Part shown: piece after piece, positions 26,335-38,515 of the stretch | Layout of the letters: each line of letters begins with the position of its first letter | Position numbering within the stretch: the stretch's first letter is position 1 | Assembly: GCA_029959085.1 (NCBI GenBank) | Contig: JARWIR010000015.1 | Coordinates: 4,029,017 to 4,093,016 of the forward strand | Direction of reading: 5' to 3' | Length of the DNA: 64,000 nt | From: Nemophila menziesii | Lineage: Eukaryota > Streptophyta > Magnoliopsida > Boraginales > Hydrophyllaceae | Program-made: the position numbers and the translations under genes | The notes under the pieces: generated by a model | Seen by the model: the letters and a program-made list of their open reading frames with translations, nothing else | Database searches by the model: none | What the model was told of the DNA's origin: nothing

Positions 26335-27084
26335 AAGCTTGTCCTCCACTATCACGCTCCTTTCTTTACATTATGACGTTTTTATTTGAGGTAAAAAGAA
26401 ACCCTAATAATATCAGGCAGCAAGACCGACCCAAAAGGTTGTAATTGGGCCGCAAATTTTATATTTTATGTTAATTTATTTAGAGTAAGAATTTTATTTG
26501 ACAAATAAATAAAAAATGGACTGGGCTTGTAACTACCAAACTCCCTGGACTATTTATTTTCAAAGAAGGAACCTTCTTAATTTATTTGGCAATAAACATT
26601 TGTATTAAAAAATAAGGAAAAGATTACATGAAAGTTAACGAATACATGCTCATTTTCAAGAAATACCAAAATCCTAGTTATATATTTGATAATAGGGTTG
26701 ATTCTAACAAAACCAAAATATCGAACTTACCCAAAAAATATAAAAATAAAAAGAACCGGTAAAAGTTTTTTTGAATAAAATAAAAAATTTCGGTTCGGTT
26801 TTTCTACGCTAAATCGTACAAAAACTAATTTATGTACATATTTTTTTTTGAGTTTTGAATAATCTCTTCTCTATCCTTACTGAAGGAAGCTCTAAATTTT
26901 TTTATATTTAAAAATAATTAAAATAAGGAATAGAAACTCAATTAAGCTTGAAAAAAAAATGCTCACGTATAGTACCGCACGCTTGAAAAGGTCATAATGT
27001 ATAAAATACCTTTACATTTATACTTAGTTGATATATCTAAAGAGTTGTTTTGTTTATTTAAAAATCTTCAAACTAAAGCATAGA

Positions 27085-27530
27085 CATTATGTTATATAAA
27101 GATCCATTTGCAATTAATTATTTACAATTTAATGCATAGAATTCCACTGTCAAGAATATATTTTTCCTACATCAGTTAATAACCTAATAATTTGACACTT
27201 CATATATGAATATGTGAGATAATAAAATGTCACAAGTATACGTTATTGGAATTATCCATTTACCAAACCCAACAGTATAAAACAAAAATATATATTGAAC
27301 CGAAAAACATTATGTTATATAAAGATCCATCTGCAATTAATTATTTACAATTTAATGCATAAAATTCCACTGTCAAGAATATATTTTTCCTACATCAGTT
27401 AATAAGCTAATAATTTGACACTTCATATATGAATATGTGAGATAATAAAATGTCACAAGTATACGTTATTGGAATTATCCATTTACCAAACCCAGCAGTA
27501 TAAAACAAAAATATTTACTGAACCGAAAAC
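27085..27530. repeat. 223-bp tandem duplication inside a monomer
   Basis: Copies start at 27085 and 27308, with the same breakpoints as in the other long-form monomers. Confidence 0.92.
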
Positions 27531-28315
27531 TGAGAAAACTTAATTATTCAAAATCGTTATGTTCGGTAATACCATCCTTAAAGGACATATCATTCGTTTT
27601 TGGTTTTGGTAAAAAGCCGAAACGCACGTAACTATACTCACCATAGTTGATAAGGAACAAAAATCAGTTGTCTAGCAGTGAATTACATATGTAACTCCTA
27701 GCTTGAAGATTTTCCTTTACAATTCTATTCCAAGAAACATGCCTAATAGAGTTATAGGGTTTATAACGAATAAACTCCCTAATTCTACGCATACGATGTT
27801 TAATCTCCAATTAGATACAGATGTCGAGAACAGGCTTTCCCAACACAGAAGTTTAGGACACCTAACTTCTTTATTCCAATGATCTCAATTTATGTAGGTT
27901 CATTCTCAGGGAAAGTGGGTAGAGGTTTGCAAGGAAGGATAAAATCCCCAAACTCCCCTAACTCATGTGCGAATTAGATGGCGCACAATGGAGTATCGAA
28001 TAGTGTACAGAGACCTACCTAGTGGTGTATTATTAGTTTATTTCTCGAGACAAAGTTGGTTAAATGGTTTCAAGAGTGGTGCATATCCCTTTATTTTGGG
28101 TACATAACTAGTTCCTTAAGTTAGTTTCAAAATAACCACGGTATTTCATTTCCCTTATATAACATAACACCATATAAATTCATATATCCATCATTTTCGC
28201 TAACATTTTCAATAGAACTTTAAATTAATATAAATGTGATACAACAACATTTATTATCTGAAACTAAACAAACTTTAATGAGAAAATATGTAAGATATAG
28301 GGTCGTAATGATAAA

Positions 28316-29880
28316 TTACAACCTTAACTCTAAATCTAGAGAATCTTCCCCTCCAGATTGAGTCTGAAACGCTTGTTCATAGCCATTCTGAACATAACTT
28401 GTATCTGTAGGAGTAAAACCATAATTAACCATTGATGCACTCCCATTATTGACAGAAGGAGCTCCAACAATTTTGGTTGGAAACAAATCTAATAGTGGCA
28501 TTGCACTAGGACTATGAGATGTATCACTCTTATCAAGTTAGCGAGCCAAATATCTTCCGCCTGATGCCTTTGCCCTCTCAAATTTGTGAGCATTTTGGTG
28601 CCCACCCTAAGCTCTACCACAAGAAAAAATCTTATAGCAGTACTCACATGCATACAACTTCAATCCATTCTTGGAATTATCAAGTTGTTTCCCGCCTGCT
28701 ATTGCAACCATATTCTGCAAATTAGTGATATATTTAAAAGTTTCAACTTATCAAACAATTCTATCAACAGTAAATTAGTAAATCTTACCATGAAAATCAG
28801 TGCGTTGTTCATATATGACTGAAATGTCAGGGCCATCGATCTTATTATTCGTACACATTTTTGGTTGTTAATGATGAAAGTGGTGTCATAGAGAAATTCT
28901 ACTTTATATATATATATATATTTTTTTCAATTATGCCCAAATTATCCTGCATATCAAAATTAAAGTTACCAATTCTATTAGCATGGGTTTTCATTGCTAT
29001 TAAGGAAAATATGAGTATAAATAATACTATCTAAACAATCAGAGTTTTTAGCAAAAACAAAAGAAGTTTTTAAATATTCTTTCTATTCCTTGTTGAGACA
29101 AAGTATAGGCCTAAAATTTTGTAATGTGTAAGAGTTATTAAACATAAAAGAAGAGTTTGGTTTATTAAATTACGTAGCAAATAAATTGGAAAAAGGATAA
29201 ATCATGTATCACCAACAGCAAGAAACAGTTACAATTTCTCTCTATTGCTCTTTATCGCCATAAAAAAAAGTAAAGACAATTGTATAAATATTGTTGGCAC
29301 TATAAACATCCTACTTTTGTCTGCAATTAGACACTTACAAAATATTACGAATGTGTTATGTAGTTACAAAACCTTTTTGCTGATTTATTACTAGTATTAA
29401 TATTTTCTTCTAAAATCCTTTCCACAGAATATTTTACAACAATGACTATACAACAATACCTATATTTCAAAGTAAACCTAATTGATTTTTTTCTCAAATG
29501 AAACAGTACAAAGAATCTAAAGATACATAAAAAATTAATACTTATGCTTCATATTTATGTAGGTTTTACAACTCCACAAAAGATGAAAATTTCAAAGCAT
29601 AGAATATGATTTATTCATCAAATTCTCAAAAAATAATAATATATTAAAGTTTAAATATATATACGGATCTTATTACATATAAAATTATATACTAAAATCA
29701 TAGAAAATGAAACTCATCTCTTTTTTAAGGAAATGATAAAAGATAATACATTTTAACTATGTAAAAGTTGAAATGTTCTAGAGAAACTCCAGTAAAAATT
29801 TAGAAAATAAATTTAATTATAACTTACCTCTTCGTTTCATGATTGATATTTGTTTGTTGAACAAATGAATTTGGCGGCAT
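28316..29880 (-). pseudogene. C2H2 zinc-finger/EAR pseudogene
   Basis: The open tail has 61 codons because of an in-frame 3-bp insertion (PSVNNGSAS). The downstream finger-region stop is TAA here instead of TGA (ttagcg on the plus strand near 28538). Confidence 0.8.
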
Positions 29881-30630
29881 AAGCTTGTCCTCCACTATCA
29901 CGCTCCTTTCTTTACATTATGACGTTTTTATTTGAGGTAAAAAGAAACCCTAATAATATCAGGCAGCAAGACCGACCCAAAAGGTTGTAATTGGGCCGCA
30001 AATTTTATATTTTATGTTAATTTATTTAGAGTAAGAATTTTATTTGACAAATAAATAAAAAATGGACTGGGCTTGTAACTGCCGAACTCCCTGGACTATT
30101 TATTTTCAAAGAAAGAACCTTCTTAATTTATTTGGCAATAAACATTTGTATTAAAAAATAAGGAAAAGATTACATGAAAGTTAACGAATACATGCTCATT
30201 TTCAAGAAATACCAAACTCCTAGTTATATATTTGATAATAGGGTTGATTCTAACAAAACCAAAATATCGAACTTACCCAAAAAATATAAAAATAAAAAGA
30301 ACCGGTAAAAGTTTTTTTGAAAAAATAAAAAATTTCGGTTTGGTTTTTCTACGCTAAATCGTACAAAAACTATTTTATGTACATATTTTTTTTTGAGTTT
30401 TGAATAATCTCTTCTCTATCCTTACTGAAGGAAGCTTTAAATTTTTTTATATTTAAAAATAATTAAAATAAGGGATAGAAACTCAATTAAGCTTGAAAAC
30501 AAAAATGCTCACGTATATTACCGCACGCTTGAAAAGGTCATAATGTATAAAATACCTTTACATTTATACTTAGTTGATATATCTAAAGAGTTGTTTTGTT
30601 TATTTAAAAATCTTCAAACTAAAGCATAGA

Positions 30631-31076
30631 CATTATGTTATATAAAGATCCATCTGCAATTAATTATTTACAATTTAATGCATAGAATTCCACTGTCAAG
30701 AATATATTTTTCCTACATCAGTTAATAACCTAATAATTTGACACTTCATATATGAATATGTGAGATAATAAAATGTCACAAGTATACGTTATTGGAATTA
30801 TCCATTTACCAAACCCAACAGTATAAAACAAAAATATATACTGAACCGAAAAACATTATGTTATATAAAGATCCATCTGCAATTAATTATTTACAATTTA
30901 ATGCATAAAATTCCACTGTCAAGAATATATTTTTCCTACATCAGTTGATAACCTAATAATTTGACACTTCATATATGAATATGTGAGATAATAAAATGTC
31001 ACAAGTATACGTTATTGGAATTATCCATTTACCAAACCCAACGGTATAAAACAAAAATATTTACTGAACCGAAAAC
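30631..31076. repeat. 223-bp tandem duplication inside a monomer
   Basis: Copies start at 30631 and 30854. This is the rightmost monomer that has the duplication. Confidence 0.92.
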
Positions 31077-31125
31077 TGAGAAAACTTAATCAATCAAAAT
31101 CGTTATGTTCGGTAATACCATCCTT

Positions 31126-32446
31126 AAAGGACATATCATTCGTTTTTGGTTTTGGTAGAAAGCCGAAACGCACGTAACTATACTCACCATAGTTGATAAG
31201 GAACAAAAATCAGTTGTCTAGCAGTGAATTACATATGTAACTCCTAGCTTGAAGATTTTCCTTTACATTTCTATTCCAAGAAACATGCCTAATAGAGTTA
31301 TAGGGTTTATAACGAATAAACTCCCTAATTCTACGCATACGATGTTTAACTCTCCAATTAGATACAGATGTCGAGTACAGGCTTTCCCAACACAGAAGTT
31401 TAGGACACCTAACTTCTTTATTCCAATGATCTCAATTTATGTAGGTTCATTCTCAGGGAAAGTGGGTAGAGGTTTGCAAGGAAGGAGAAAATCTCCAAAC
31501 TCCCCTAACTCATGTGCGAATTAGATGGCGCACAATGGAGTATCGAATAGTGTACAGAGACCTACCTAGTGGTGTATTATTAGTTTATTTCTCGACACAG
31601 AGTTGGTTAAATGGTTTCAAGAGTGGTGCATATCCCTTTATTTTGGGTACATCACTAGTTCCTTAAGTTAGTTTCAAAATAACCACGGTATTTCATTTCC
31701 CTTATATAACATAACACCATATAAATTCATATATCCATCATTTTCGCTAACATTTTCAATAGAACTTTAAATTAATATAAATGTGATACAACAACATTTA
31801 TTATCTAAAACTAAACAAACTTTAATGAGAAAATATGTAAAATATAGGGTCGTAATGATAAATTACAACCTTAACTCTAAATCTAGAGAATCTTCCCCTC
31901 CAGATTGAGTCTGAAACGCTTGTTCATAGCCATTCTGAACATAACTTGTATCTGTAGGAGAAAAACCATAATTAACCATTGATGCACTCCCATTGACAGA
32001 AGGAGCTCCAACAATTTTGGTTGGAAACAAATCTAATAGTGGCATTGCACTAGGACTATGAGATGTATCACTCTTATCAAGTCAGCGAGCCAAATATCTT
32101 CCGCCTGATGCCTTTGCCCTCTCAAATTTGTGAGCATTTTGGTGCCCACCCTAAGCTCTACCACAAGAAAAAATCTTATAGCAGTACTCACATGCATACA
32201 ACTTCAATCCATTCTTGGAATTTTCAAGTTGTTTCCCGCCTGCTATTGCAACCATATTCTGCAAATTAGTGATATATTTAAAAGTTTCAACTTATCAAAC
32301 AATTCTATCAATAGTAAATTAGTAAATCTTACCATGAAAACCAATGCGTTGTTCATATATGACTGAAATGTCAGGGCCATCGATCTTATTATTCGTACAC
32401 ATTTTTGGTTGTTAATGATGAAAGTGGTGTCATAGAGAAATTCTAC

Positions 32447-32486
<40 letters not shown>

Positions 32487-34464
32487 CAATTATGCCCAAA
32501 TTATCCTGCATATCAAAATTAAAGTTACCAATTCTATTAGCATGGTTTTTCATTGCTATTAAGGAAAATATGAGTATTAATAATACTATCTAAACAATAT
32601 GAGTTTTTAGCAAAAACAAAAGAAGTTGTTAAATATTCTACCTATTCCTTGTTGAGACAAAGTATAGGCCTAAAATTTTGTAATGTGTAAGAGTTATTAA
32701 ACATAAAAGAAGCGTCTGGTTTATTAAATTACGTAGCAAATAAATTAGAAAAAAAGGATAAATCATGTATCACCAACAGCAAGAAACAGTTACAATTTCT
32801 CTCTATTGCTCTTTATCGCGATAAAAAAGAGTAAAGACAATTGTATAAATATTGTTGGCACTATAAACATTCTACTTTTGTCTGCAATTAGACACTTACA
32901 AAATATTACGAATGTGTTATGTACTTAAAAAACCTTTTTGTTGATTTATTACTAGTATTAATATTTTCTTCTAAAATCCTTTCCACAGAAATTTTTACAA
33001 CAATGACTATACAACAATACCTATATTTCAAAGTAAACCTAATTGATTTTTTTCTCAAATGAAACAGTACAAAGAATCTAAAGATACATAAAAAATTAAT
33101 ACTTATGCTTCATATTTATGTAGGTATTACAACTCCACAAAAGATGAAAATTTCAAAGCATAGAATATGATTTATTCATCAAATTCTCAAAAAAATAATA
33201 ATATATTAAAGTTTAAATATATATACGGATCTTATTACATATAAAATTATAAACTAAAATCATAGAAAATGAAACGCATATCTTTTTTAAGGAAATGATA
33301 AAAAATAATACATTTTAACTATGTAAAAGTTGAAATGTTCTAGAGAAACTCCAGTAACAATTTAGAAAATAAATTTAATTTTAACTTACCTCTTCGTTTC
33401 ATGATTGATATTTGTTTGTTGAACAAATGAATTTGGCGGCATAAGCTTGTCCTCCACTATCACGCTCCTTTCTTTACATTATGACGTTTTTATTTGAGGT
33501 AAAAAGAAACCTAATAATATCAGGCAGCAAGACCGACCCAAAAGGTTGTAATTGGGCCGCAAATTTTATATTTTATGTTAATTTATTTAGAGTAAGAATT
33601 TTATTTGACAAATAAATAAAAAATAGACTGGGCTTGTAACTACTGAACTCCCTGGACTATTTATTTTCAAAGAAATAACCTTCTTAATTTATTTGGAAAT
33701 AAACATTTGTATTAAAAAATAAGGAAAAGATTACATGAAAGTTAACGAATACATGCTCATTTTCAAGATATACCAAAATCCTAGTTATATATTTGATAAT
33801 AGGGTTGATTCTAACAAAACCAAAATATTGAACTTACCCAAAAAATATAAAAATAAAAAGAACCGTTAAAAGTTTTTTTGAAAAAATAAAAAATTTCGGT
33901 TCGGTTTTTCAACGCTAAATTGTACAAAAACTAATTTATGTACATATTATTTTTTGAGTTTTGAATAATCTCTTCTCTATCCTTACTGAAGGAAGCTTTA
34001 AATTTTTTTATATTTAAAAATAATTAAAATAAGGGATAGAAACTCAATTAAGCTTGAAAACAAAAATGCTCACGTATAGTACCGCACGCTTGAAAAGGTC
34101 ATACTGTATAAAATACCTTTACATTTATACTTAGTTGATATATCTAAAGAGTTGTTTTGTTTATTTAAAAATCTTCAAACTAAAGCATAGACATTATGTT
34201 ACATAAAGATCCATCTGCAATTAATTATTTACAATTTTAATGCATAAAATTCCACTGTCAAGAATATATTTTTCCTACATCAGTTAATAACCTAATAATT
34301 TGACACTTCATATATGAATATGTGAGATAATAAAATGTCTCAAGTATACGTTATTGGAATTATCCATTTACCAAACCCAACGGTATAAAACAAAAATATA
34401 TACTGAACCGAAAACTGAGAAAACTTAATCAATCAAAATCGTTATGTTCTGTAATACCATCCTT
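31126..34464. repeat. Full monomer, short form
   Basis: Length is 3,339 bp without the internal duplication. From this monomer rightward the telobox of the pseudogene leader has lost one C. Confidence 0.9.
31863..33442 (-). pseudogene. C2H2 zinc-finger/EAR pseudogene
   Basis: Tail of 60 codons open, with the GFSPTDTS variant. It includes a long (TA)n tract at about 32449-32483 between the two upstream coding-like segments. Confidence 0.8.
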
Positions 34465-34623
34465 AAAGGACATATCATTCGTTTTAGGTTTTGGTAAAAA
34501 GCCGAAACGCACGTAACTATACTCACCATAGTTGATAAGGAACAAAAATCAGTTGTCTAGCAGTGAATTACATATGTAACTCCTAGCTTGAAGATTTTCC
34601 TTTACATTTCTATTCCAAGACAC

Positions 34624-34998
34624 ATGCCTAATAGAGGTATAGGGTTTATAACGAATAAACTCCCTAATTCTGAGCATAAGATGTTTAACTCTCCAATTAG
34701 ATACAGATGTCGAGAACAGGCTTTCCCAACACAGAAGTTTAGGACACCTAACTTCTTTATTCCAATGATCTTAATTTATGTAGGTTCATTCTCAGGGAAA
34801 GTGGGTAGAGGTTTGCAAGGAGGGAGAAAATCCCCAAACACTCATGTGCGAATTAGATGGCGCACAATGGAGTATCGAATAGTGTACAGAGACCTACGTA
34901 GTGGTGTATTATTAGTTTATTTCTCGAGACAAAGTTGGTTAAATGGTTTCAAGAGTGGTGCATATCCCTTTATTTTGGGTACATCACTAGTTCCTTAA
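34624..34998 (+). CDS. Hypothetical 124-codon ORF (unidentified)
   Basis: An ATG-started frame runs from MPNRGIGF to ILGTSLVP. It is open because 7 bases present in other monomers are missing near 34840, which joins two frames. I do not recognise the protein and see no domain or signal peptide; the sequence is basic with a few hydrophobic stretches. In other monomers the frame ends with NSCAN. It lies upstream of and convergent with the zinc-finger pseudogene. It is more likely a chance ORF than a gene. Confidence 0.15.
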   Translation: MPNRGIGFITNKLPNSEHKMFNSPIRYRCREQAFPTQKFRTPNFFIPMILIYVGSFSGKVGRGLQGGRKSPNTHVRIRWRTMEYRIVYRDLRSGVLLVYFSRQSWLNGFKSGAYPFILGTSLVP

Positions 34999-35194
34999 GT
35001 TAGTTTCAAAATAACCATGGTATTTCATTTCCCTTATATAACATAACACCATATAAATTCATATATCCATCATTTTCGCTAACATTTTGAATAGAACTTT
35101 AAATTAATATAAATGTGATACAACAACATTTATTATCTGAAACTAAACAAACTTTAATGAGAAAATATGTAAAATATAGGGTCGTAATGATAAA

Positions 35195-36763
35195 TTACAA
35201 CCTTAACTCTAAATCTAGAGAATCTTCCCCTCCAGATTGAGTCTGAAACGCTTGTTCATAGCCATTCTGAACATAACTTGTATCTGTAGGAGTAAAACCA
35301 TAATTAACCATTGATGCACTCCCATTGACAGAAGGAGCTCCAACAATTTTGGTTGGAAACAAATCTAATAGTGGCATTGCACTAGGACTATGAGATGTAT
35401 CACTCTTATCAAGTCAGCGAGCCAAATATCTTCCGCCTGATGCCTTTGCCCTCTCAAACTTGTGAGCATTTTGGTGCCCGCCCTAAGCTCTACCACAAGA
35501 AAAAATATTATAGCAGTACTCACATGCATACAACTTCAATCCATTCTTGGAATTATCAAGTTGTTTCCCGCCTGCTATTGCAACCATATTCTGCAAATTA
35601 GTGATATATTTAAAAGTTTCAACTTATCAAACAATTCTATCAATAGTAAATTAGTAAATCTTACCATGAAAACCAATGCGTTGTTCATATATGACTGAAA
35701 TGTCAGGGCCATCGATCTTATTATTCGTACACATTTTTGGTTGTTAATGATGAAAGTGGTGTCATAGAGAAATTCTACTTCATATATATATATATATATT
35801 TTTTTTTCAATTATGCCCAAATTATCCTGCATATCAAAATTAAAGTTACCAATTCTATTAGCATGGTTTTTCATTGCTATTAAGGAAAATATGAGTATTA
35901 ATAATACTATCTAAACAATCAGAGTTTTTAGCAAAAACAAAAGAAGTTGTTAAATATTCTACCTATTCCTTGTTGAGACAAAGTATAGGCCTAAAATTTT
36001 GTAATGTGTAAGAGTTATTAAACATAAAAGAAGAGTCTGGTTTATTAAATTACGTAGCAAATAAATTAGAAAAAAAGGATAAATCATGTATCACCAACAG
36101 CAAGAAACAGTTACAATTTCTCTCTATTGCTCTTTATCGCGATAAAAAAGAGTAAAGACAATTGTATAAATATTGTTGGCACTATAAACATTCTACTTTT
36201 GTCTGCAATTAGACACTTACAAAATATTACGAATGTGTTATGTACTTAAAAAACCTTTTTGTTGATTTATTACTAGTATTAATATTTTCTTCTAAAATCC
36301 TTTCCACAGAAATTTTTACAACAATGACTATACAACAATACCTATATTTCAAAGTAAACCTAATTGATTTTTTTCTCAAATGAAACAGTACAAAGAATTT
36401 AAAGATACATAAAAAATTAATACTTATGCTTCATATTTATGTAGGTATTACAACTCCACAAAAGATGAAAATTTCAAAGCATAGAATATGATTTATTCAT
36501 CAAATTCTCAAAAAAATAATAATATATTAAAGTTTAAATATATATACGGATCTTATTACATATAAAATTATAAACTAAAATCATAGAAAATGAAACGCAT
36601 ATCTTTTTTAAGGAAATGATAAAAAATAATACATTTTAACTATGTAAAAGTTGAAATGTTCTAGAGAAACTCCAGTAACAATTTAGAAAATAAATTTAAT
36701 TTTAACTTACCTCTTCGTTTCATGATTGATATTTGTTTGTTGAACAAATGAATTTGGCGGCAT
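35195..36763 (-). pseudogene. C2H2 zinc-finger/EAR repressor pseudogene, reference copy
   Basis: The parent gene would be a plant single-finger C2H2 transcriptional repressor. Exon 1 is 36711-36763 (ATG CCG CCA to a GTAAGT donor). Downstream lies a degenerate stretch with a TA run. A small exon reading ALTFQSYMNN ends at a GTAAG donor (intron 35591-35664, TTTGCAG acceptor), and the splice keeps frame. The last exon (35195-35590) reads YACEYC, 12 residues, HQNAH, which is exact C-X2-C-X12-H-X3-H spacing. The plant QALGGH signature is degraded to RA-stop-GGH: TAG at 35483-35485. A second stop, TGA, is at 35414-35416. After it, 60 codons are open and end in LDLELRL, an EAR-type repression motif as in SUPERMAN/ZFP-like proteins. 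In this copy alone the Lys after CEYCY is Asn. Family assignment is firm; the exon model upstream of the finger is inference. Confidence 0.82.
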
Positions 36764-37944
36764 AAGCTTGTCCTCCACTATCACGCTCCTTTCTTTACAT
36801 TATGACGTTTTTATTTGAGGTAAAAAGAAACCTAATAATATCAGGCAGCAAGACCGACCCAAAAGGTTGTAATTGGGCCGCAAATTTTATATTTTATGTT
36901 AATTTATTTAGAGTAAGAATTTTATTTGACAAATAAATAAAAAATGGACTGGGCTTGTAACTACTGAACTCCCTGGACTATTTATTTTCAAAGAAATAAC
37001 CTTCTTAATTTATTTGGAAATAAACATTTGTATTAAAAAATAAGGAAAAGATTACATGAAAGTTAACGAATACATGCTCATTTTCAAGATATACCAAAAT
37101 CCTAGTTATATATTTGATAATAGGGTTGATTCTAACAAAACCAAAATATTGAACTTACCCAAAAAATATAAAAATAAAAAGAACCGTTAAAAGTTTTTTT
37201 GAAAAAATAAAAAATTTCGGTTCGGTTTTTCAACGCTAAATTGTACAAAAACTAATTTATGTACATATTATTTTTTGAGTTTTGAATAATCTCTTCTCTA
37301 TCCTTACTGAAGGAAGCTTTAAATTTTTTTATATTTAAAAATAATTAAAATAAGGGATAGAAACTCAATTAAGCTTGAAAACAAAAATGCTCACGTATAG
37401 TACCGCACGCTTGAAAAGGTCATACTGTATAAAATACCTTTACATTTATACTTAGTTGATATATCTAAAGAGTTGTTTTGTTTATTTAAAAATCTTCAAA
37501 CTAAAGCATAGACATTATGTTACATAAAGATCCATCTGCAATTAATTATTTACAATTTTAATGCATAAAATTCCACTGTCAAGAATATATTTTTCCTACA
37601 TCAGTTAATAACCTAATAATTTGACACTTCATATATGAATATGTGAGATAATAAAATGTCTCAAGTATACGTTATTGGAATTATCCATTTACCAAACCCA
37701 ACGGTATAAAACAAAAATATATACTGAACCGAAAACTGAGAAAACTTAATCAATCAAAATCGTTATGTTCTGTAATACCATCCTTAAAGGACATATCATT
37801 CGTTTTAGGTTTTGGTAAAAAGCCGAAACGCACGTAACTATACTCACCATAGTTGATAAGGAACAAAAATCAGTTGTCTAGCAGTGAATTACATATGTAA
37901 CTCCTAGCTTGAAGATTTTCCTTTACATTTCTATTCCAAGACAC

Positions 37945-38319
37945 ATGCCTAATAGAGGTATAGGGTTTATAACGAATAAACTCCCTAATTCTGAGCATAA
38001 GATGTTTAACTCTCCAATTAGATACAGATGTCGAGAACAGGCTTTCCCAACACAGAAGTTTAGGACACCTAACTTCTTTATTCCAATGATCTTAATTTAT
38101 GTAGGTTCATTCTCAGGGAAAGTGGGTAGAGGTTTGCAAGGAGGGAGAAAATCCCCAAACACTCATGTGCGAATTAGATGGCGCACAATGGAGTATCGAA
38201 TAGTGTACAGAGACCTACGTAGTGGTGTATTATTAGTTTATTTCTCGAGACAAAGTTGGTTAAATGGTTTCAAGAGTGGTGCATATCCCTTTATTTTGGG
38301 TACATCACTAGTTCCTTAA
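37945..38319 (+). CDS. Hypothetical 124-codon ORF, second copy
   Basis: Identical in protein sequence to the frame at 34624-34998. Confidence 0.15.
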   Translation: MPNRGIGFITNKLPNSEHKMFNSPIRYRCREQAFPTQKFRTPNFFIPMILIYVGSFSGKVGRGLQGGRKSPNTHVRIRWRTMEYRIVYRDLRSGVLLVYFSRQSWLNGFKSGAYPFILGTSLVP

Positions 38320-38515
38320 GTTAGTTTCAAAATAACCACGGTATTTCATTTCCCTTATATAACATAACACCATATAAATTCATATATCCATCATTTTCGC
38401 TAACATTTTCAATAGAACTTTAAATTAATATAAATGTGATACAACAACATTTATTATCTGAAACTAAACAAACTTTAATGAGAAAATATGTAAAATATAG
38501 GGTCGTAATGATAAA

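Larger units (their letters stand above)
24052..27579. repeat. Full monomer, long form, divergent
   Basis: Length is 3,528 bp and it carries the 223-bp duplication (27085 onward). It has more private changes than its neighbours: a deletion near 24576 that removes the usual atcactagttcc bases, a 7-bp deletion in the EAR exon and an extra G in exon 1 near 26330. Confidence 0.9.
27580..31125. repeat. Full monomer, long form
   Basis: Length is 3,546 bp with the 223-bp duplication at 30631-31076. A 2-bp deletion near 27804 breaks the plus-strand reading frame that is open in other monomers. Confidence 0.9.
34465..37785. repeat. Full monomer, 3,321-bp type
   Basis: This is the first of a run of three to four monomers nearly identical in length and sequence. 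They share the 7-bp deletion that opens a 124-codon plus-strand frame. Confidence 0.92.

Noticed and set aside
28519..28822. Plus-strand frames of 68 and 78 codons recurring in each monomer (MYHSYQVSE..., MSILVPTLS...)
   Set aside because: They lie antisense over the zinc-finger exon and intron; the minus strand gives a recognised finger and EAR motif, so these are shadows.
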